A DNA stretch of 52,274 bases from Sphingobacterium sp. Its GTDB lineage: Bacteria > Bacteroidota > Bacteroidia > Sphingobacteriales > Sphingobacteriaceae. Positions 17,743-26,204 of the stretch are shown here, one piece after another. Numbering within the stretch: the stretch's first letter is position 1; the number at the start of each line of letters is the position of its first letter. The notes under the pieces were generated by a model. It saw nothing but the letters and a program-made list of their open reading frames with translations. It did not search any database and was not told the DNA's origin. A program made the position numbers and the translations under genes. The stretch is taken from positions 1 through 52,274 of the forward strand of contig JAQZAZ010000022.1 in NCBI GenBank assembly GCA_029239355.1, in the 5' to 3' direction.

Positions 17743-17773
17743 CAAAGATAGTGCTTCTAATGATATAAACAAA
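17743..17773 (-). promoter_or_regulatory. Consensus promoter with no protein gene behind it
   Basis: Minus-strand TTTG (17770-17773), a 19-nt spacer and TATCTTTG (17743-17750). The -7 box is identical to that of tRNA-Lys. The nearest minus-strand coding start downstream is far away, so the product is probably an RNA. Confidence 0.65.
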
Positions 17774-18020
17774 AATTTTGTAATATTTTTTTTCAACTCC
17801 CATAAATTTGCTTTAGCATAGCTGTCACAAAAGGAATAGTAAGTGTACAATATACACACAATCTTTTTGCTATTTGTAACGGATTTTTTTTTATCATACC
17901 ATATTAATGCAGTTTCTATTACAGTATTTATCTCGGTCATGAATTATATTTACAATAGATTATTCTGTCATCCATGCGTCTATTTTATTTGTTAAAACAA
18001 GGTTTCCTTTGATTATTTAG

Positions 18021-18028
18021 TAACTTTG
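18021..18028 (+). promoter_or_regulatory. -7 box of riboflavin synthase
   Basis: TAACTTTG matches TAnnTTTG. Predicted start near 18035 leaves a leader of about 16 nt, too short for an FMN riboswitch, and none is visible upstream. Confidence 0.5.
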
Positions 18029-18050
18029 ATCCAATCAAAAATTTTATTGC

Positions 18051-18641
18051 ATGTTTACCGGAATTATAGAAACCTTAGGAAAAATAGAGCGTATCGAACA
18101 TGAAAAAAGCAACATCCACTTTTATGTTAGCTCCCCGATCTCCAATGAATTTAAAATAGATCAGAGTGTAAGCCACAATGGCGTCTGCCTGACAGTAGTT
18201 GGATTGGATGATCAGGTACATAAGGTGACAGCGATCGACGAAACCTTGCAAAAAACTAATCTGGCAGAATTGAAAGCTGGAGATCTGATTAACATTGAAC
18301 GTTGTACTTTAGCTGGCGGAAGATTTGACGGACATATTGTTCAGGGGCATGTTGATCAGATCGCAACTTGCATCAAGAAGACAGATGAAAACGGTAGTTT
18401 TATTTTTACCTTTCAGTATGATCCATCCAAACAAAATATTACGGTGGAAAAAGGATCCATCACTGTTAATGGTATTAGCTTGACAGTTTTAAATTCCCGC
18501 GATGATCAGTTTTCCGTAGCGATCATTCCGTATACCCTCGAACACACCAATCTTCAACAGGTCGAAGTAGGCACAACTGTCAATCTTGAATTCGATATCA
18601 TCGGAAAATACGTAACAAAAATTATGGCAATGCGCGGATAA
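18051..18641 (+). CDS. ribE: Riboflavin synthase, alpha subunit type
   Basis: A 196-residue protein with two lumazine-binding repeats. Repeat one starts MFTGIIETLGKIERI and contains SVSHNGVCLTVV, ETLQKTNL and ERCTLAGGRFDGHIVQGHVD. Repeat two has KGSITVNGISLTVL and YTLEHTNL. This is the classic trimeric enzyme that dismutates two 6,7-dimethyl-8-ribityllumazine molecules to riboflavin and a pyrimidinedione. The start MFTGI is the family's normal start. No other rib genes are adjacent. Confidence 0.97.
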   Translation: MFTGIIETLGKIERIEHEKSNIHFYVSSPISNEFKIDQSVSHNGVCLTVVGLDDQVHKVTAIDETLQKTNLAELKAGDLINIERCTLAGGRFDGHIVQGHVDQIATCIKKTDENGSFIFTFQYDPSKQNITVEKGSITVNGISLTVLNSRDDQFSVAIIPYTLEHTNLQQVEVGTTVNLEFDIIGKYVTKIMAMRG

Positions 18642-18676
18642 TTCAGGTTACCCGCTACTAAGCATAGATTTATTTT

Positions 18677-18708
18677 GGGCGGCGCAACGAGATATCCTCA
18701 TGTCGCCC
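18677..18708. terminator. Hairpin between convergent ribE and the ClC gene
   Basis: GGGCGGC (18677-18683) pairs with GTCGCCC (18702-18708) with one G-T. It is flanked by TATTTT on the left, giving a minus-strand A-rich tail and only weak T-tracts. Position between two stops supports a shared terminator. Confidence 0.55.
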
Positions 18709-18728
18709 CCTATTACAACGATACTAAT

Positions 18729-20528
18729 TTATTCTAGATAGTGTCCCTGACGGATAAGTAATGCACGGTATTTATTAAAAACACTGGACTTGGAGACAAA
18801 ACCCATGTATTTATTTTCATCCCCAAGCACAGGCAATATCCAAGTGTCATCCTTGTTCATCTTAGCCATGACAATTTCCATGTTCTCGTTTATTCCAACG
18901 GTATCATTTGGTTTCTGCGCCAATTTCTCAAATGGAGTATCTCCCCCATCTACTTCTCCCAACAAGACAGAAAACAGAAACTCACTATAGAGGAGCCCCA
19001 TAAATTTACCTTCATAGCTCACCACCGGAAAAATATTGCGTTTGCTATGAATAATATCCGACTGTCTACTCTTAGGCGTTTCGTCGGGTCGCAAGATCAC
19101 AAAATTGGTTTCCAGAACATATTTAATCCGCATCATACTCAGCACCGAACGATCCTTGTCTTCATAAGAAATCAAATCGCCTGATTCGGCCAATACTTTC
19201 GTATAGATGGAGTATTTTAAGACAGCACGATTGATCAGGTAAGAAATTGAACAGACCAGCATCAAAGGAACCATTAAGGTGTAGCCTCCTGTCACTTCTG
19301 CGATTAAGAAGATACCCGTCAATGGGGCATGCATAATACCACTTAATGCTCCCGCCATTCCAGCAACCACAAAATTTGGCACATTTAATTCAGCGATTCC
19401 AGTCAGGTTGACCCCATAGGAAAAAGCAAAGCCCAATAGCCCGCCCATCACTAGACTAGGCCCAAATACACCGCCGTTCCCGCCACCATTTAACGTAAAT
19501 AATGCCGCAAAAGATTTCCCAAATAAGGTCAAAATAGTATAGCCCAGCACCACTAATCCCATATCTTTATAATCAGAAAACAAGCTATTTTTTACGATCG
19601 CGTTAAATTGTCCATTCAAAATCTGCTGGATCGTGATATAGCCTTCACCGTAGAGTGCGGGAAATACAAAAATCATTAGACCCAAGGATATTCCGCTTAC
19701 CCAAACTTTGCTGTAAGGATTCTTTATTTTAGAAAACCACTTTCCTACCGTATTAGAGACACGGGCAAAATAGATCGTATACAAACCGATCAATACCGCC
19801 AGTAATAAATAAAACAACAAAGCAGAGACCTGCCAGTCCGAATTAAATGTACTGAATAGCGGTTCACTGTATAGGAGACGTGATACCACCGCAGCGAGCG
19901 CCGAAGAGATCAAAAGTGGAATAAAAACTGGAATGGAGAATTCTGGAAGCAATATCTCAATGGCAAAGATCATTCCCGCCAAGGGGCTATTAAACGCACC
20001 AGAAATTCCTGCCGCCGCCCCACAGGCTAAAAGCATGGTGACTTCTTTGTATTGCAGACCAAAAAAACGGGCAATATTAGAACCAATTGACGAGCCCCCT
20101 AAAGCAACCGGGGCTTCCAATCCACAAGACCCTCCAAAACCAACAGTGATCGCCGAAGTGACAACCTGCGAATAGATATTACTTGGATCCAATCGGCTCC
20201 CCTTACGACTGATGGCATAGATAATCGGCGTAATACCGTGTTCCATCTTCTTGCCCTTCAGAAATTTCCGAACAAAAAACACACTCAGCAATATCCCGAT
20301 TAAAGGAAAAATCAAATAAACAGAATATTTAACCTTCCAGTCAATGTCATCCTGAATCGTAGCCGCAATAAAATGCGTCAGTCTTTTTAATACAGACGCC
20401 ATCAGACCACCAACAATACCGACTAAAAAGGCCAAGAGAATAATAAAGTTCCGGTTAGAAACTTTTTTCATCCGCCACTGATTAATCTGATCTATCTTCT
20501 TAAAAAAACGTACACTGAGATTTGTCAT
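18729..20528 (-). CDS. ClC-family chloride channel/transporter with CBS domains
   Basis: The 599-residue protein has a ClC membrane domain (about 25-440) and two CBS units at the C-terminus (about 455-590). Selectivity motifs are FGGSCGLEAPVALGG, with Glu 138 at the gating-glutamate position, and GGGNGGVFGPSLVMGG (about 345-360). LEAPV replaces the usual EGP-type sequence but keeps the Glu. In bacteria, ClC proteins with the gating Glu are often Cl-/H+ exchangers; the proton-glutamate position cannot be judged here. CBS domains usually bind nucleotides. The start is 6 bases after the oxyR stop, so the two are probably cotranscribed. Confidence 0.92.
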   Translation of the reverse strand: MTNLSVRFFKKIDQINQWRMKKVSNRNFIILLAFLVGIVGGLMASVLKRLTHFIAATIQDDIDWKVKYSVYLIFPLIGILLSVFFVRKFLKGKKMEHGITPIIYAISRKGSRLDPSNIYSQVVTSAITVGFGGSCGLEAPVALGGSSIGSNIARFFGLQYKEVTMLLACGAAAGISGAFNSPLAGMIFAIEILLPEFSIPVFIPLLISSALAAVVSRLLYSEPLFSTFNSDWQVSALLFYLLLAVLIGLYTIYFARVSNTVGKWFSKIKNPYSKVWVSGISLGLMIFVFPALYGEGYITIQQILNGQFNAIVKNSLFSDYKDMGLVVLGYTILTLFGKSFAALFTLNGGGNGGVFGPSLVMGGLLGFAFSYGVNLTGIAELNVPNFVVAGMAGALSGIMHAPLTGIFLIAEVTGGYTLMVPLMLVCSISYLINRAVLKYSIYTKVLAESGDLISYEDKDRSVLSMMRIKYVLETNFVILRPDETPKSRQSDIIHSKRNIFPVVSYEGKFMGLLYSEFLFSVLLGEVDGGDTPFEKLAQKPNDTVGINENMEIVMAKMNKDDTWILPVLGDENKYMGFVSKSSVFNKYRALLIRQGHYLE

Positions 20529-20534
20529 GTCTTC

Positions 20535-21473
20535 TTATTGAAAGCTCAACACTTCCTTTTTCTTTTTTGTTTTGAATTTATCGGGTACCACTGCTAATAT
20601 TTCTTTTTCCAACGCCTGGATCGCATGTCGCTTCACATAATTCTGTGTCGTAACCAAAGAGATCTCGCGCACAGGCTCCGGTGATTTGAAATACCGGATC
20701 TTATCCAGTTGCTCATCCACATAATCTGAAATCGAAAGCTCGGGTAAGATTGTTATACCATCATTGATATCCACCATGCGTTTAAGTGTTTCCACACTGC
20801 CTGTGTAATATTCAAAACGCCCAGAGAGATCCTGATTATGTTTATGATGACAAATATTGAGTACTTGTCCACGCATACAATGTCCTTCATTGAGCAGCCA
20901 CAGCTTATCGTCAGCAATATCATCCCCACTCAGCACTTTCTTGGAAAATAAAGGGCTATTTTCAGAAATATAAGCGACAAAATTCTCATAAAATAAAGGC
21001 GACTCTAATATGCCCGGGTCATTTAATGGTGTCGACAGCACGCCACAGTCTAAAAGACCAACTTTCAGCTCATGCACAATACGCTCGGTTGTATACTCCC
21101 AAATCTGCAATTGCAGCTTTGGATATTTCTCCATAAAAGTTGTTAATACCTTCGGCAACAGATACGGTGCAATTGTCGGAATGACACCCACTTTTAACGT
21201 CCCCTCGATCTCACCCTTTTTATCCTGGACAATCTCATTGATCTTCCGGCTCTCGGTTAGGACCAATCTAGCCTGAAGAATAATCTTCTCACCAATTTCA
21301 GTGGGTACAACGGGCTGACGGCTCCGGTCAAAGATTTTGGCTCCCAACGATTCCTCCAGTTTCTGGATCTGCATACTTAATGTCGGCTGTGTCACAAAAC
21401 ACTTTTCAGCTGCGGCGACAAAACTACGATAAGTATCAACAGCAATGATATATTCCAATTGGATTAAGGTCAT
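20535..21473 (-). CDS. oxyR: OxyR-type LysR-family peroxide regulator
   Basis: From the ATG at 21473 the product is 312 residues. The N-terminal winged helix reads MTLIQLEYIIAVDTYRSF then AAAEKCFVTQPTLSMQIQKL, a typical LysR DNA-binding domain. The redox pair is visible: Cys 199 in NEGHCMRGQ and Cys 208 in LNICHH, the same numbers and spacing as the peroxide-sensing cysteines of E. coli OxyR. It should activate antioxidant genes when these form a disulfide. A longer frame starts at 21533 but its added 20 residues look non-LysR-like and cross the -7 box. It is followed by the ClC gene. Confidence 0.94.
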   Translation of the reverse strand: MTLIQLEYIIAVDTYRSFVAAAEKCFVTQPTLSMQIQKLEESLGAKIFDRSRQPVVPTEIGEKIILQARLVLTESRKINEIVQDKKGEIEGTLKVGVIPTIAPYLLPKVLTTFMEKYPKLQLQIWEYTTERIVHELKVGLLDCGVLSTPLNDPGILESPLFYENFVAYISENSPLFSKKVLSGDDIADDKLWLLNEGHCMRGQVLNICHHKHNQDLSGRFEYYTGSVETLKRMVDINDGITILPELSISDYVDEQLDKIRYFKSPEPVREISLVTTQNYVKRHAIQALEKEILAVVPDKFKTKKKKEVLSFQ

Positions 21474-21491
21474 GTTAAAATCTTTAAAGCG

Positions 21492-21499
21492 CAAAATTA
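21492..21499 (-). promoter_or_regulatory. -7 box of oxyR
   Basis: Minus-strand TAATTTTG matches TAnnTTTG. Predicted start near 21485 lies 12 nt before the oxyR ATG at 21473 and excludes the longer start at 21533. Confidence 0.5.
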
Positions 21500-21657
21500 C
21501 GAATACTCCTGTAAAACGATGGCAAATACACATATTTTAAGGCGGACGATTGCATGTGCTACGATATAATACAATAAATACCTTGCCAAAAGTTGTAATG
21601 GTCCTACAATTATGACAATAGTTGACAGAAAAGTCGGATTCATCAAAAAGCTTTTCT

Positions 21658-21665
21658 TAAATTTG
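21658..21665 (+). promoter_or_regulatory. -7 box of the S46 peptidase gene
   Basis: TAAATTTG, an exact TAnnTTTG match, 33 nt before the ATG at 21698. No clear -33 element. Confidence 0.45.
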
Positions 21666-21697
21666 AAGATTTACAACAGTTGATATTTAAAAATACC

Positions 21698-23860
21698 ATG
21701 AATTTTATTCATCATACTACAATTGCATTAGCACTACTTTTAACCGCTACGAACATTCCGCTTGGTAAAGCAAATCCGGATGAAGGAATGTACCCTCTAA
21801 GTGACTTGAATAGAGCCGGGCTAAAAAAAGCCGGATTAAAGATCAGTGAAAAGGATATTTATAATCCCGGTCAGGTGGGATTAGTGGACGCTTTAGTTCA
21901 GGTCAGTGGGTGTACAGGATCGTTCGTTTCCAATCGTGGTTTGATCATTACCAACCACCACTGTGCATTTTCAGCAGTTCAGCTCGCTAGTACTGCCATC
22001 AACAACTATCTAAAAAATGGTTTTGTAGCGCAAAATCAAGAACAGGAGATTGAAGCAAAAGGTCTAAAAATAAGAATTACAGATTCGTACGAAGATGTAT
22101 CAGCTAAAATACTAAATGCTGTAGCCAATATCAATGACCCGGTCGAACGCATCAATACAATCAAAAGAAAACAAGAAGAACTTGTTAAAAAGGCCGAAAA
22201 GGAAGATCCAACGATCAAAGCCGAAGTATCCGAAATGTTCATCGGTAAGAGCTATGTATTGTTTCGCTACAAAACGATCGAAGATGTCCGTCTGGTATAT
22301 ATCCCACGCCAGAATATTGGCGAGTTTGGCGGAGAAACTGACAACTGGGTATGGCCACGCCATACAGGTGACTACTCATTCCTAAGGGCCTATGTGGGTA
22401 AAGATGGAAAATCAGCCCCCTATTCGCAAGATAATGTGCCATACCAGCCCAAAAAACACCTGAAAGTTAATCCAAATGGCGTCAAAGAAAACGATTTCAC
22501 TTTTATCTTGGGTTATCCGGGCAAAACATTTAGACACCGGCCAGCTCAGTATATTAAATATCAACAGGATTATTTATTACCCTATGTTTCTAATCTTTAC
22601 GACTTCCAAAATAGACAAATGGAAGAAGCTGGTAAAAACAATACAGATATCGCACTCGCTTTAGCAACACGGATCAAACGTAACGCCAATGTGCTCAAAA
22701 ATTATCGTGGTAAGCTAAAAGGACTGCGCGGTATAGACCTTATTTCAACCAAAAAACAAGAAGATGAAGCGTTAGCAGCATTTATTTTAAGCAAGCCGGA
22801 ACTTAAAGATAAATATGGTCATCTATTAAACGATATTGATGCCTACTATCAGGTCAGTAATCAGGATGCATTGAAAGAACTTTGGATTAACAATATATAT
22901 AACAGCACTAGTTTACTAAAAGTTGCCCGCGATCTCAATACTTTAAAAGCTGCAATAAGTAAAGAACGGTCTTCGCAGTCAGCCAAACAGTTGTTTGATT
23001 ACAATGTTGAGCAGCTCAAAAAGAGCCTCAAAGAAAGTTATGAAAGTTACAACAAGCAGGCAGACCAACGTATTTTAGGGAAAATGCTTGCCGACGCTTC
23101 TGCTTTCCAGGGTAAAAATCAGATTATATCAGTTCAAAAGCTACAATTGAATAGCGAAACGGCCAATGAATATGCAACGCAAATCATCAATGGCAGTAAG
23201 TTAAGCGATCAGAACTATATTTTAAATACAGTTTTGGCCAATGCAAATGCTTTACAGCAATTTGATGACAAGCTATTGAATTTTCAAAATGAACTGAACA
23301 GTGATATTGTCATCTTCGCTGCCGAACAGAAAAGACGTGAAGGTGTCTTGAATAAACTGATGGGAGACTACGTCGCTGTAAAGGAAGTCTTTCAGTCCAA
23401 AAACTTTATTCCAGATGCCAATTCCACCTTGCGTTTGACTTATGGACACATCAAAGGCTATGCTCCTGCGGATGCAACTTATATGAAACCTTTCACGACT
23501 ATTGAAGGTATTATTCAAAAAGGGAATCTCGGCCTGCCAGAATTTGACTATCCGCAGGAAATCAAGACTGCTTATCTCAATAAAAACTTCGGTCCGTACC
23601 TCAAGAAAGACTTGGGATCCGTTCCTGTCAATATACTGTATGATATGGACACCACCGGTGGCAACTCCGGTTCGCCAATTATGAATGCAAATGGTGAGTT
23701 GATCGGTGTAAACTTCGACCGCGCTTACGACGCTACAATCAACGATTTTGCATGGAATGAAAGCTATAGCCGATCCATTGGTGTGGATATCCGGTATGTG
23801 CTTTGGGTTGCTGATAAGATTGATAATGCTCATTTTATTTTAAAGGAAATGGGCATATAA
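21698..23860 (+). CDS. S46-family dipeptidyl peptidase, DPP11-like
   Basis: A 720-residue S46 serine peptidase with a signal peptide. The N-terminal chymotrypsin-like half has CTGSFVSNRGLIITNHHC (catalytic His near 87). The Asp is in WPRHTGDYS (near 225). The nucleophile is Ser 657 in TTGGNSGSPIMNANGELIG. Eighteen residues after that Ser is Arg 675 (VNFDR). In this family, the equivalent residue decides specificity: Arg in DPP11 (Asp/Glu at P1) and Gly in DPP7 (hydrophobic P1). The enzyme would remove acidic-residue dipeptides from peptides in the periplasm. It is transcribed alone, with its own terminator. Confidence 0.93.
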   Translation: MNFIHHTTIALALLLTATNIPLGKANPDEGMYPLSDLNRAGLKKAGLKISEKDIYNPGQVGLVDALVQVSGCTGSFVSNRGLIITNHHCAFSAVQLASTAINNYLKNGFVAQNQEQEIEAKGLKIRITDSYEDVSAKILNAVANINDPVERINTIKRKQEELVKKAEKEDPTIKAEVSEMFIGKSYVLFRYKTIEDVRLVYIPRQNIGEFGGETDNWVWPRHTGDYSFLRAYVGKDGKSAPYSQDNVPYQPKKHLKVNPNGVKENDFTFILGYPGKTFRHRPAQYIKYQQDYLLPYVSNLYDFQNRQMEEAGKNNTDIALALATRIKRNANVLKNYRGKLKGLRGIDLISTKKQEDEALAAFILSKPELKDKYGHLLNDIDAYYQVSNQDALKELWINNIYNSTSLLKVARDLNTLKAAISKERSSQSAKQLFDYNVEQLKKSLKESYESYNKQADQRILGKMLADASAFQGKNQIISVQKLQLNSETANEYATQIINGSKLSDQNYILNTVLANANALQQFDDKLLNFQNELNSDIVIFAAEQKRREGVLNKLMGDYVAVKEVFQSKNFIPDANSTLRLTYGHIKGYAPADATYMKPFTTIEGIIQKGNLGLPEFDYPQEIKTAYLNKNFGPYLKKDLGSVPVNILYDMDTTGGNSGSPIMNANGELIGVNFDRAYDATINDFAWNESYSRSIGVDIRYVLWVADKIDNAHFILKEMGI

Positions 23861-23883
23861 TACGTTGCTAAAAAACACCTTAT

Positions 23884-23921
23884 AAAAAAGCACCTGGTTC
23901 AAATTGTTCAGGTGCTTTTTT
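23884..23921 (+). terminator. Terminator of the S46 peptidase gene
   Basis: AAAAAAGCACCTG (23884-23896) and CAGGTGCTTTTTT (23909-23921) form a 13-bp perfect stem with a 12-nt loop. Symmetrical A/T runs make it bidirectional, so it may also stop the convergent lyase gene. Confidence 0.9.
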
Positions 23922-23955
23922 ATACTGAAGTAAGCTAATAACGATAAACAATTCG

Positions 23956-25128
23956 CTATTCTTCTGACAAATTCAGCAATACATTTTTCAGTCTGACGAG
24001 CCCTTCATCTAGGATAGATCTGGAACAGGCAATATTCAGACGGATAAAACCATCACTTCCCTTACCATACATTGCCCCAACATTCACTTGTAAATGGACG
24101 TCTTGCAATAACATCTGCCCCAGCTTTCGACTAGAAAGTTTGAAAGCCGAACAGTCTACCCAAACCAAATAAGTTCCCTCCAACGGAACAACTTTCAACG
24201 TTGGCAGATGCTCCGCTATGAAATTTTTCAAATAACTATAGTTGTCATGAATATAGACCAGGACCTGTTTCAACCAGTCCTCACCTTGCTGATAGGCCGC
24301 AATTAGCCCCGTGATCGCAAAAGGACTTATACTGGCTATCTCATTGACGAGAAAAGCATGCTGCACCTTCTTGTTGAGCAACGGATCCGCGACGATGACA
24401 GTGGCAGCTTGCAATCCCGCTAGATTAAAGGTTTTGCTCGGTGCAATGCAAGTAATCGTATTGGCTAGAAATAAGGGATTGATCGTTCCAAATGGAATAT
24501 GTTGATATCCTTCAAAAACTAGGTCACAATGGATTTCGTCCGAGATAACGAGGACATCGTGCTTTAAGCAGATCTCCCCAAGGCGTTCGAGCTCCGTCTT
24601 GGTCCATACCCTACCCGCTGGGTTATGCGGACTGCAGAGGATAAAGAGCTTCACCTTGGGATCGCTCGCTTTAGTTTCAAAATCATCAAAATCAATTTTA
24701 TATTGCCCATCTTGGTACAGAAGATCGTTGGAAACAACTTCGCAACCATTACGCTCTATGGATGAAAAAAAACAGTGGTAAACAGGCTCTTGTATCAACA
24801 CCTTATCGCCAGATTCTGTCAATGCGGCGACAATAGCCGATAATGCCGGCACTACACCTAAAACAGGAAGTATCCATTCTCGCTGCAATTGAAAACGATG
24901 TTTACGTTCAGACCAACCTGAAACCGCATCATAAAAAGCATCTGGAACTTTGGCATAGCCATAAACGCCATGTTGAACACGTTCAGTTAGCGCCTCTATA
25001 ACTGGTTGCGATGCTGGAAAGTCCATATCGGCAACCCAAAGTGGAATTAAATCGGCATAGTCCTGCTGGTTCCACTTGACCGAATCTGTGCCCCTACGGC
25101 TGATTATTTTATCAAAATTATAGATCAT
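23956..25128 (-). CDS. PatB/MalY-type PLP-dependent C-S beta-lyase
   Basis: The 390-residue product is a fold-type I PLP enzyme of the MalY/PatB group. It starts MIYNFDKIISRRGTDSVKW, the hallmark of that group, then LIPLWVADMDFPA, QEPVYHCFFSSIERNG, LCSPHNPAGRVWTKTEL (substrate carboxylate and PLP ring contacts), VISDEIHCDLVFEG (PLP Asp) and APSKTFNLAGLQAA with the Schiff-base Lys (about 228). Members cleave cystathionine or S-substituted cysteines to a thiol, pyruvate and ammonia; some MalY proteins also act as regulators. Annotation as a generic aminotransferase would be less exact. The gene is alone and divergent from the dgkA-like gene. Confidence 0.92.
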   Translation of the reverse strand: MIYNFDKIISRRGTDSVKWNQQDYADLIPLWVADMDFPASQPVIEALTERVQHGVYGYAKVPDAFYDAVSGWSERKHRFQLQREWILPVLGVVPALSAIVAALTESGDKVLIQEPVYHCFFSSIERNGCEVVSNDLLYQDGQYKIDFDDFETKASDPKVKLFILCSPHNPAGRVWTKTELERLGEICLKHDVLVISDEIHCDLVFEGYQHIPFGTINPLFLANTITCIAPSKTFNLAGLQAATVIVADPLLNKKVQHAFLVNEIASISPFAITGLIAAYQQGEDWLKQVLVYIHDNYSYLKNFIAEHLPTLKVVPLEGTYLVWVDCSAFKLSSRKLGQMLLQDVHLQVNVGAMYGKGSDGFIRLNIACSRSILDEGLVRLKNVLLNLSEE

Positions 25129-25141
25129 AAAGCAATTTACT

Positions 25142-25149
25142 CAAAAATA
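25142..25149 (-). promoter_or_regulatory. -7 box of the PatB/MalY-type lyase gene
   Basis: Minus-strand TATTTTTG matches TAnnTTTG; predicted start is about 7 nt before the ATG, giving an almost leaderless mRNA. Confidence 0.4.
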
Positions 25150-25333
25150 GTGCGTACTTCCAATACCTGCATTGAAATTGCATACAAAGGAATTCAAATC
25201 TCACCCAAAACACGCTAGGCCTAACCTATCTGCAAAACAATTACCATCCGAAGCACTAGCTACTGGCAAAGACCGCAATTACAACAATAATGGCGGTAAA
25301 CATAAATCTAAAACAAGGCAAAAACAAAAAGAT

Positions 25334-25341
25334 TATATTTA
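25334..25341 (+). promoter_or_regulatory. -7-like box of the dgkA-like gene
   Basis: TATATTTA differs from TAnnTTTG in the last base and lies 20 nt before the ATG at 25362. Confidence 0.3.
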
Positions 25342-25361
25342 CATAAATTTTAGGGACGACT

Positions 25362-25739
25362 ATGGCCAAAAGCAACTTTTCATGGAAAGATAGAATCCGT
25401 AGTTTCAACTATGCCTTCAACGGATTAAAAATAATTTGGCAAGAAGAGCACAATTTCAGGGTGCATCTCGTTGCAGCAATTTTAGCGATAATGCTATCTT
25501 ACCTCCTCCGAATAAGTCATTATGAATGGCTGGCGGTTATTTTCGCCATCGGTTTTGTCCTTGTCTGTGAGTTATTGAACACTGCTGTAGAACATCTCGC
25601 TGATTTTGTCTGTCAGGAAAAAAATCCTGACATCAAACGGATAAAGGATATCGCAGCAGCAGCAGTCGTACTGAGCAGCCTAACGGCTTTACTGATCGGA
25701 CTGATTATATTTATTCCAAGAATCTTGTTATTGTGCTGA
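25362..25739 (+). CDS. Diacylglycerol/undecaprenol kinase family protein (DgkA-like)
   Basis: A 125-residue protein with three membrane helices (about 33-50, 54-72 and 96-122) and the DgkA signature CELLNTAVEHLADFV (about 68-82), whose Glu and Asn residues bind Mg-ATP. The start SWKDRIRSFNYAFNGLKIIWQEEHNFRVHL is also typical. In E. coli, DgkA phosphorylates diacylglycerol; in Gram-positives, it phosphorylates undecaprenol. Which applies in this phylum is not readable. The last 12 bases overlap the 3' end of the convergent lipoprotein gene. Confidence 0.9.
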   Translation: MAKSNFSWKDRIRSFNYAFNGLKIIWQEEHNFRVHLVAAILAIMLSYLLRISHYEWLAVIFAIGFVLVCELLNTAVEHLADFVCQEKNPDIKRIKDIAAAAVVLSSLTALLIGLIIFIPRILLLC

Positions 25740-26204
25740 GTCGCTTACATGTTCTAGCACAAATTTTTCATCAAAAGCCAATTTTCCAGGCTCAGCAAAT
25801 GACATTTTATTACCTTTTTCTTCCATTTCACCATAGCCTTCAACTGCCCGGTTTTTAGTGAATTTAAAAGCAACTTGACGGATAGATTGCTGTCCTTCGG
25901 AAGAAAAAGTGTAATCAGCCAATAATAGGCTATCTTTAAGTACACCGTCAATCGAACCGACGTTTCGGTCTTTTTCTTTCCAGAAATAATTCAGGTCGCC
26001 ATGTACTTTATCACCATCGATCGCAATTGTTAACGAAATTGTATCTCCATTTTTGAGGTATTGATACGTACCGTTATTTGCTATTGATTCAGTAGCGCTA
26101 GCGGTGTCTGACTGCATTTGTGTTTCGTCAACTTTCTTTTTGCCAGTCTGCTGACAAGCGGCAGCAAAAATCAGTAATGACCATGCAAGATTGATTATTT
26201 TCAT
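25728..26204 (-). CDS. Hypothetical lipoprotein, 158 aa
   Basis: The N-terminus MKIINLAWSLLIFAAACQQ is a lipoprotein signal with lipobox AAAC, so the mature protein should be anchored after Cys 17. A Thr/Ser/Asp-rich linker (about 20-45) is followed by a small beta-rich domain (TYQYLKNGDTISLTIAIDGDKVHGDLNYFW, split across about 46-75, then VGSIDGVLKDSLLLADYTF). The pattern resembles short lipocalin-like or copper-resistance NlpE-like beta domains, but I cannot name a family. Its 3' end overlaps the dgkA-like gene by 12 bases. Confidence 0.65.
   Translation of the reverse strand: MKIINLAWSLLIFAAACQQTGKKKVDETQMQSDTASATESIANNGTYQYLKNGDTISLTIAIDGDKVHGDLNYFWKEKDRNVGSIDGVLKDSLLLADYTFSSEGQQSIRQVAFKFTKNRAVEGYGEMEEKGNKMSFAEPGKLAFDEKFVLEHVSDSAQ

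Larger units (their letters stand above)
17546..18050. other. Gene-free region holding a hairpin and a predicted small RNA
   Basis: 505 bases between the sulfatase and riboflavin synthase genes. The left part is the bidirectional hairpin 17662-17700 and the predicted minus-strand RNA. From 17760 to 18050 it is very AT-rich. A 67-codon minus-strand ORF (17737-17940) is present but covers the RNA promoter and looks like chance. Confidence 0.6.

Noticed and set aside
17737..17940. Minus-strand ORF of 67 codons
   Set aside because: It covers the strong promoter at 17743-17773, has low-complexity AT-driven composition, and no promoter of its own.
18030..18050. FMN riboswitch before riboflavin synthase
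   Set aside because: The predicted leader is only about 16 nt and no conserved RFN elements are seen upstream.
21593..21609. TTGTA/TACAA inverted repeat between oxyR and the S46 peptidase gene
   Set aside because: Only 5-bp arms in AT-rich DNA and no match to the four-part OxyR site; too weak to report as an operator.
25172..25393. Plus-strand ORF of 73 codons before the dgkA-like gene
   Set aside because: Very Lys/Asn-rich, overlaps the real start of the dgkA-like gene in another frame and resembles no protein.
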